Position numbers and translations under genes: made by a program
In this document: positions 57,362 to 64,000 of the stretch, piece by piece
Position numbering within the stretch: the first letter of the stretch is position 1
How the letters are laid out: every line of letters begins with the position of its first letter
The notes under the pieces: model-generated
Database searches by the model: none
What the model saw: the letters and a program-made list of their open reading frames with translations, nothing else
What the model was told of the DNA's origin: nothing
From: Gyromitra esculenta
Taxonomy: Eukaryota > Ascomycota > Pezizomycetes > Pezizales > Discinaceae
DNA: 64,000 bases
NCBI GenBank assembly: GCA_038503075.1
Contig: JBCAML010000018.1
Coordinates: forward strand, 310,001-374,000
Reading direction: 5' to 3'

Positions 57362-58105
57362 TCAATCATTCTTGACAATGCCTCCATTGTTCAACGCGAC
57401 ATACATGCAATCAACCAGGACGGAGTAATCCTTCATCCACCTCTCATTTTCTTCGACCATCGTATCAAATAGTACGTCGATCTTGTTTGTCATCTGAAAC
57501 TTCCCATCGTATTTGAGCATTCGCCAGGTATCTCCCGTTGTAACGAAACCGTAAACCTCACCTCCACCATTGTTGTCTCTTGCATTTTTCATTGCCAACA
57601 AACACTGTTTCATCGCCTCTCCAAGAGATGACCTCTTTGCTTCCATGATGACGACAAACCTTTCTTGTCCCACTGAAATCCGGTCCATCACAACAAATTC
57701 CTCCGCACCGCCTGTCTCATTGTCTGTGGATATGATCTCTCTCTCTTTCTCCCTCACTAACCGTAGTCGTTTGCGTTCTGTCTTCTGACCGAAATCAAAG
57801 AGGATTGGACTGATGATAGCATAAGCAAAGTCACTAACGTTGGCTTCTTTAAAATCGGCACTCGCTTCCGTAGGATATCCTTCGTTTGCAAGACATTCCA
57901 CTATCTGGTCATAAACCTTCTCCTTGATGGCATCGGTCCCTTTAAGGCTATGCTTTGCGTTTACCAACATTGTATCGACCGTTACCGCTCTGAGTTCATC
58001 GATCCAAAAGCCTAGTCTCTTCTCTGCTTCTGGAATGGTCATCTTGGAATAGGAGGTAGTCCACTTGGCCTTTCTCTTCTTCTGGTTCGTGTTGTCGTCA
58101 TCCAT
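57362..58105 (-). CDS. PD-(D/E)XK nuclease-like protein, second cassette gene
   Basis: An intronless gene encoding 247 residues. After a basic start come helices with AEKRLGFWIDELRAVTVDTM, then ANVSDFAYAIISPILFDFGQ. The core is FVVMDRISVGQERFVVIMEA: D141, then E155-A-K157 on the next strand, then Q167 in a helix (LGEAMKQCLLAMKNARDNNG). This D...ExK...Q order is the catalytic pattern of the PD-(D/E)XK nuclease superfamily. GEVYGFVTTGDTWRMLKYDG and VDCMYVALNNGGI complete the family signature. Related fungal proteins are common, often multicopy and near repeats; I know of no tested function. No signal peptide. Flanks match those of the first cassette gene. Nuclease activity is inferred. Confidence 0.75.
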   Translation of the reverse strand: MDDDNTNQKKRKAKWTTSYSKMTIPEAEKRLGFWIDELRAVTVDTMLVNAKHSLKGTDAIKEKVYDQIVECLANEGYPTEASADFKEANVSDFAYAIISPILFDFGQKTERKRLRLVREKEREIISTDNETGGAEEFVVMDRISVGQERFVVIMEAKRSSLGEAMKQCLLAMKNARDNNGGGEVYGFVTTGDTWRMLKYDGKFQMTNKIDVLFDTMVEENERWMKDYSVLVDCMYVALNNGGIVKND

Positions 58106-58208
58106 CGTGTCTGTATACAGAGGGCTGTGCGCCGTGTGGTTTACAAACGTCCGTCGGAGTGTGCAGCGGTGATGGTTTCTATCAACCGGAGTGGGGAATC
58201 GTCCCCTC

Positions 58209-58235
58209 TATATACTCCTGCAGTGGCCGGGTAAC
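58209..58235 (-). promoter_or_regulatory. Cassette core promoter, second copy
   Basis: On the minus strand: ttacccggccac, tgcaggag, then the TATA-like tatatag and agggg. It lies 104 bp upstream of the PD-(D/E)XK-like start and matches the copy at 56,919-56,944. Confidence 0.6.
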
Positions 58236-59058
58236 CGGGAGGGCAGGTGTGCCAGCTCCCTATTGACTAGCTCAAAATGAGCCAGGCGCTGATTGTAGTT
58301 AAATATTAATCAGAATTTCCAGCTCTTTCTTCCTCATTCAGCATAAAAAATCTTCGTTCAACTATATACTCCCCACGGGCAGTTAAATGTAACCGCCATT
58401 GATTGCAATTGGCCTCCAAATTGTTCCCCCAACACAGTCACTGTATACACATACTCCAATTCTTTGTCAAAAGACATATTTAATCAATTGGGTATACTTT
58501 TTTTTTTACCTGATATATCAATGTGTCGAAGGGATTAGACTCCCCCTACCCAAGCCAGCCCAAGGACTCAGGCATAGCGATTCACATGCGGTTTACCAAG
58601 TCTCCCGGAAATTACTGGAAAGAACAAATCCTGAAATCGAAAGTACTCGAATAATCAAGATAGCTATAGACTACCGTACTTCGGGAGAAGTCGGACACCG
58701 TGTGGAAGCAGTGCAGGTCCATGCGTCTGTCAGTGTGTGATTCGGGGAGAGAAGATAGGTAGTATAGTATCCATTCAGTACGTGTATCGGACTAGTCATA
58801 CAGGGTCATTTTTACGATGCATAGTGCTGGCACTACCGGATGTTACGCAAATACTTCCCAAATATTTGGTTGATACTTTTGCGAGCTTACGATTGGTAAT
58901 TTACGATTGAGAGATGCTGGCGCTTTTAATTCCTATGGACTGGACCGATATAAGTGCGCAGTACGTACAGTTAATGAAAAGGTAGAGATACTAGCTAGTC
59001 GCACTGCTAAGTGGATAATAGAGTAATAGTTTGATCGGAAACAAATGTATTTATAGCA
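58236..59058. other. Intergenic stretch
   Basis: No gene supported. The frame at 58,399-58,740 has no domain. Confidence 0.45.
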
Positions 59059-59793
59059 TTAACTAATTAAATCATTAACTGTAAGTATGCAGCTGTTGCA
59101 ATTGGCGCCTCGTGGATTCGAGTCAAACACTCCAGCTCTTTCTTCCTCAGTCAGGTAGAAGAACATGGTTTCGACCACCCCCCACGGACAGTCAATAGTG
59201 ACGGCCAAAGATATCCACAAGCGTCTTCGAAGTCCGCGTGTACTACGTATGCAATCGTGTCAGTCAGCTGTGAAACTCGCCCATATTTAGTCACATAGAT
59301 TGGTATTTTTACCTGGAGTACCAATGACTAGCCACACCAGTATTCATCGTCCTCATATGCGAGCCGAGATTTTCCCATGGCCTAAAAACTCCTAGTGGCC
59401 CCAGCCTAGCGCGGGAAAACGACCACACGTCCTTAAAATTGCTATTTTTGAGACGGTCAGCAAAGAAAAAAAAGAACTAAACAATTCTGGTGTGTTGGAA
59501 AAACTATTCGGGGTAATGCTTTACAGTTTGTAAATTTCTTTAAATCTTGCAAATTCACTTTCGGTGGGCATCCGAGAATTTAAATAGCGTATAAAAACAT
59601 GCTTGCAGGACGCGCTACTTCTTCCAGGGAAATGGCTTGCGACTTTGCTCCAACTAACATTTTCGAGTGTGAGACATTGCTGGTGCAGAATTAACTTTTC
59701 TTCTTCGGTCCAAGGCCTATGATCTCTAGGACTCTCATAACCGCGAGCTAAACTTTCATCTGCGGCCGGTTCGTACGTTTCCTTGCTATCCAT
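59059..59793 (-). CDS. Myb/SANT-domain protein, divergent copy D
   Basis: Exons 59793-59525, 59441-59313 and 59242-59059 join in frame to 193 residues, with both introns phase 2 as in copies A-C. A 22-residue acidic lead precedes the Myb/SANT repeat (HRPWTEEEKLILHQQC, VSWSKVASHFPGRSSASCKH), where the third tryptophan is replaced by an aromatic. Exon 2 keeps the spaced signature: KDVWSFSRARLG, FRPWENLGS and SHWYSR. Exon 3 keeps LAVTIDCPWGVVETMFFYLT followed by EEERAG. The coding match to the other copies is clear only in these motifs, so this copy is older. No repeat array flanks it and its leader is not shared. It could be the resident host gene from which the repeat-linked copies came. A nuclear DNA-binding role is inferred. 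Confidence 0.76.
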
Positions 59794-61046
59794 TGTGATA
59801 TATATTGGGTATCTTTTTTTTTATAACGTTCCACCGATGATGGTAACGGTAATGGATAGCTAGTGTGTTTGTTTGCTAAGGGCGCTGTAACTATTTTCCC
59901 ACACGTTTTATACAAAAAACGTCTAAGAGAATGACGTCAAGAGGATCAAACAAGAGCAGTGTCATAGCCACGATAGAAGGATCGCAAACTTCCGTGAAGG
60001 CTGGTCGAGTGGAGAGATATAAAGCTTTGGTCTATTTCACTCCGTGGTCTGGGATTCAAACGCTACAGAGTTTACATTTACCTGGATACTGACCGGCAGA
60101 GTATCGACTCAGCGAATCAAGATCACAGGGCGGGTCGTTCCCTCGATCCCAACCAGCAGCGCTAGTATTTGCAGAAGCAGTAACACCTCGCCACTTACCA
60201 AATCGTGTAAACGTGATATTCTCAAGGCCCTCGGAAATAGACTGGCAGCAACGGTGAAAGCTGCGGTGAGGTCAGAGCCGGTTGCGAAGCCGAATCTCAC
60301 GGGGGACACGATGTTATTGCAACTGGTGGGAAGGAGGGGGAGGATGAGTAGGGTTTTGTAGATTTGGGCTGGTGGTTTGTATGGATGGTTTTATGGTTTG
60401 GCTTTGTTGAGCTGTCTGGATGGTTCTTTGTCCGGTGCGCATTGTTTATCCGCCAGAGACTCAATGATTTAGAGTACTGGAAATGGAGGTTAAAGGGATA
60501 TTCATCACAGATCTTCGAGATCTCGAGAGTGATTCTTTGCACGCTCAACTGGTTTTTAGTTACGTAAATTGCGATCCAGTGGTCAGGTTTCTATCATCGA
60601 AAACCACTCGATGGTTTAGTAATTGCTATTACCACAGCCCAGGGATGATTGTACCTGCATGAAATCCAGGTATCCGGCAACGCGCCCGCCAGAGGGGATC
60701 TCTAGATATCCTCATCGCCCCTTACCAGTGTCAATAAACCCCTTTTCTCTGCAGAACTGCGCTTTGCAGGATCGGAAAGGCGTGTAAGCGCCCAGAGCCA
60801 CAGCAAAAGCACATTTCACACCCATCGGGGCAAGGCAGCAGCGTGTGGCTTGCAATTGTGTGATACACAATTGCCTCAAGCGAATCTGTGTAACTTGATC
60901 CTTTCCCGCTGGTTCCACCATTATTCTGCATTCAGTTCCACAAACGCCCATTCCTGGGGGTCAAAAAGGCCATATTCCCCCCATATTCCCCCTCCGCAGC
61001 CCTCTCCTGGCCAAACTTGAATTTGTGTTCTCTCCTGTGCACTGTC
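59794..61046. other. Intergenic stretch
   Basis: No gene supported. Overlapping frames around 60,044-60,361 and 60,109-60,548 lie on opposite strands and show no domain. The segment just before 61,047 is the promoter and leader of the next gene. Confidence 0.45.
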
Positions 61047-63325
61047 ATGGCATATAACAGCTTCCCCAATCCGCAGAGCCCGCTGCAGCAAAGCAATCCG
61101 TGGGGCCAGCCCACCCCCCCGCTGTCGCCTTACTCCAACGGGCAGCCCTACCCCGCAGCCCCAACCCCAACCATCGACGCCGCCGCATTAACCCCGCAGC
61201 TGCAGCCCGCCTACCAAGCGCCGCAATTCCAGCCGCCGCCTCCGCCGCCCGCGAAGCCGAGCACCGGGGGGGTGTTGGGCGTGCTGAACTTCTTCTCGTC
61301 AAAGCCGTCGTACCAGCAGCAGATCAACACCGGCGAGAGCTCGCTCTCGAGCCCCGCGACTCCCCCGATCCACGGCAGCATCTACGCCGCTACCCCGGGC
61401 CCGCAGTACGGGCCGACGCTACAGACTACGCCGCCGGCGTCTTCGACTTATAGCTCTACGCACATACCGGCCCCGCCGACCCCGATCCATACATACACTC
61501 CGTCTGCGATCCCGGGACAAACAACCCCCGCGTACCAGAATCCGCAGTATCCTCAAGCTCAGCCGCAGTATTCGCAGCCGTACACGCAGCCGCAGCCGCA
61601 CCAGCCGGTACACCCGGTATCACATACGCCGATTCCGCAGTCTCAGCCGCACCCGCAGCAACACCCGGTACACCCAGTATCACATACGCCGGCTCCGCAA
61701 TCTCAGCCGCACCCGCAGCAGCAACAGCCGGTCCACCACCAGCCGGAGAAACCGCACGGGCAGTCATTCCAGCCGCACCAGGCGGCGGGTCAGAATAGTC
61801 CGTATGGAGCTGCAACAAATAATAGTGCTCCGCCGCCGGCGTATGCGCCGGGCCCGAGCGGGGCCCATGTATGGCCGGAGAAGCCGACTATACAGTCAAC
61901 TCAAGCGGCGGCTCCGGCGGCGGGTACTCAGGCTCCGCATCCAGCTCCGCAGTACCAGACTCCGCAGCATCAGAACCAACAGCAGAATCAGCATCAGACC
62001 CAGCATCAGAATCCACAGCAGGCCCAGGATCAGGGCCCGCATCAGAATCAGAATCAGAATCAGAATCAGAATCAGCACCAAGCTCCCCAGCATGCCCCGC
62101 AGCAGGCTCAGCATCAAGCCTCTCCTCAAGCAATTCCACACCAGCAGGGGCAGGTACTCGACAATACGAAGTACTGGGCAGTATTAGTACAGCAGGCCAA
62201 AATCCCATTGGCGCCGAAGCCGCAGCTGCGGACTCTTTTCAGGGGAATTGCTGCATGCATAGTAAGTACCCCCATACGCAGCCCATCTTCATCCAGTACT
62301 AACTCCTCCCTATCAGAATAAAGAATGCACTCTCGACAAAACCCCGCAATGCGTCCTCTCCCCCGCCAAAATGTCCATGTACTACGGAATGCAGTCTGGC
62401 TACAACTCTCGCGAATCCCGTAACTCCTCCCTTTCTTCCTTCTTTCCCCTTCTCCCCTTCTCCCTCCCTTCCCCCCCTCCCATTTATCAGTCAAAAACAC
62501 TAACCCCCACCAGAACTCTTCTCCCGCGCCCAAACCGCGCCCAGCACGCTCCTAACCCTCTACACCCGTCTCGAAGTAGAGCACGTGCTACTCCCCTCCC
62601 CTCCCGGCGACGGCAGACGCAAGCCCCCCGTCCCCGCACTAACAATAACCGGCTTCGAGCACTGGCTCCTCCTGCAGGTCCTGCTCAACCCAGACAGCGA
62701 GTACCACCGTCTCTCCAAATTCATCTCCACCCCAGCCCGCACCATCCTCGACGACGAAACCGGGCACGCATTCCCGGCGTCTGGGTTCCCGCGCGAGGCG
62801 CTGCCGTCTGCGCCGGACAGCTTCGTGGTCGGCCGGTACGGAGGACACATGGAGGCCGCGCTGGCGAGCACCGCGAAAGTGGCGCGGGCGGAGGAGGAGC
62901 TGGCGGAGGAGGAGGCGCTGCACGGCGAGATCGCGGCGCTGAAGAAGCGGCTGTTTGAGAATAAGGGCGAGCTGGAAGCATCGCGGAATAAGTTCCAGCA
63001 GAGCCAGAGCGAGCTGGAGCGGAGCAACCAGGAGCTGGGTAAGATGACGCAGGTGCTGGCGAAGACGATCGCGGAGGCGGATGAGAGGGTGACGAAGATG
63101 GCGGCGTCGCTGGGGGTCAGGCTGCCGGAGGAGAAACAGGGGGGGACTCCGCAGAGTCCGTATTCGCCGTATTCGCCGCCGCCGCAGCAGCAACAGCAGA
63201 GGAGGCAGTCGGAGCAGATGTGGGCGCAGGATCAGAGGCCGCCGCCGCCGCAGCAGCAGCAGCAGAGGAGGCAATCGGAGCAGCAGTGGCAGCAGCCGGG
63301 ACAGGGCCATTCGCAACAGCAGCAG

Positions 63326-63357
<32 letters not shown>

Positions 63358-63397
63358 ACAAACATATCAGCGGCAGCAGTACCAGCCAGCTCGTTAA
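61047..63397 (+). CDS. Pro/Gln-rich DUF7514-type fungal protein with coiled coil and polyglutamine tail
   Basis: Exons 61047-62261, 62317-62419 and 62514-63397 join in frame to 733 residues; both introns carry CTAAC branch sites. Residues 1-370 are disordered, dominated by P, Q, H and N with repeated blocks (HPVSHTP twice, then NQNQNQNQNQ). The folded domain begins TKYWAVLVQQAKIPLAPKPQ and continues with LRTLFRGIAACI, CVLSPAKMSMYYG, LLTLYTRLEVEHVLLPSPPG and LTITGFEHWLLLQVLLNPDS, the pattern of the fungal DUF7514 domain. A coiled coil (about 580-660, ALKKRLFENKGELEASRNKF) and a Q-rich tail (a pure Q run near 63,319-63,360) follow. Function unknown; low-complexity ends suggest a scaffold or condensate-forming protein. 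The glutamine tract is coded mainly by CAG/CAA and is probably length-variable between strains. Confidence 0.85.
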
Positions 63398-64000
63398 ATA
63401 GCGAATGTAATTGGGTAGGGGGTGGCTTAGAACAGGACTGAAAATGGTGTTTGTGGATTAGGTTATTTGGCCATGTTAACGGAGGGAGTGATATCTTCTT
63501 GTAGCTGCAGTTAATAGTCTTAAGCATAATCACGAAACATCACTCGGGCTTTTGCAGAAGGCTAAATCTTTAATGTGGAGATGATAGATGGAATGGATTG
63601 AATCTATTTTTTTTTAAATTGGATGCTGTTTTATTGATGCTTGAATGTGCATATCTCAGAAGGGTCTATCTTAATTACCATGATCTCTGGCTTAGCAAGG
63701 ACCACCGAACCACACTTCACGACATCTTCGGGCGATACTAGCCGTGAACTCAAGTGGACTGCAATTCAGCAATCTACGTGCACTGTATGGGGGGGTATGG
63801 CCCTCAGAAATTTTATACATAAGAGATTTATTTTTTAGCACTTCTGTTACATCGAAAAGCGGCACAGGACAGAAGTTATCTACTCTAGACAGACTACACC
63901 CACAGACAGACTACGCCCACCTCAAGTAAGCACTGAAGATACCTGTACCTAGAGATCCCAGCATCCGCCAAGCATGAATAGCAATCTATCAATCCTGCCC
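63398..64000. other. 3' flank and intergenic end of the window
   Basis: No gene supported. A cagacagactac / cacagacagactac duplication lies at 63,887-63,918. Confidence 0.5.

Noticed and set aside
60044..60548. Possible hydrophobic small protein on either strand
   Set aside because: Opposite-strand frames overlap, no ATG precedes the hydrophobic stretch in frame, and no splice pattern rescues it.
62639..63361. Leucine-rich 240-codon minus-strand frame
   Set aside because: It is the complement of the glutamine (CAG/CAA) tract and coiled coil of the DUF7514-type gene.
1..64000. CRISPR arrays, bacterial operons or ribosome binding sites
   Set aside because: Spliceosomal introns and fungal families show this is eukaryotic nuclear DNA; no regular spaced repeats are present.

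Overview
The window looks like a stretch of nuclear DNA from a filamentous ascomycete (Pezizomycotina). The evidence is short introns (about 50-100 bp) with GT..AG ends and CTAAC-like branch sites, several fungus-restricted protein families, small secreted cysteine-rich proteins, and long AT-rich stretches holding fossil repeats. The species cannot be read from the sequence. Genes were rebuilt by hand; every multi-exon model below closes in frame.

Layout. 1-1.3 kb: 5' end of a Ty1/copia LTR retrotransposon on the minus strand (LTR, half-tRNA primer site, Gag). 1.3-12.2 kb: gene-poor, with one secreted cysteine-rich protein (5670-6230). 12.4 kb: a KP4-like killer-toxin-family protein. 13.8-15.7 kb: Myb/SANT gene copy A with attached repeat modules. 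19.5 kb: a small beta-trefoil-like protein. 21.4-26.1 kb: a GC-rich island with a berberine-bridge-type FAD oxidase and a secreted PAF-acetylhydrolase-like esterase. 28.6-41.5 kb: conserved fungal genes (OTT_1508-type deaminase-like, multi-pass membrane glycoprotein, two proteins of unknown function). 42.7-47.6 kb: Myb/SANT copy B between long inverted repeat arrays, followed by decayed copy C. 48.3-50.9 kb: alpha/beta hydrolase fused to a long charged coiled coil. 54.2 kb: ankyrin protein. 55.6-58.2 kb: two unrelated genes, each between the same promoter-type sequence and the same 190-bp repeat. 59.1-59.8 kb: divergent Myb/SANT copy D. 61-63.4 kb: a proline/glutamine-rich DUF7514-type protein.

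Most notable are two features. First, a four-member, three-exon gene family: an N-terminal Myb/SANT domain, a middle exon with a PWxNLG...WY signature, and a C-terminal PWGVVE(T)xFFxL module. Intron phases are identical in all copies. Copy B lies inside roughly 1-kb inverted ends built from degenerate short repeats, as expected of a DNA transposon or an amplifying gene element whose encoded protein might bind the arrays. Second, a pair of gene cassettes (a SAP-like protein and a PD-(D/E)XK nuclease-like protein) share flanks but not coding sequence. Several duplicated or hairpin sequences differ between copies mainly by transitions, which suggests repeat-induced point mutation.
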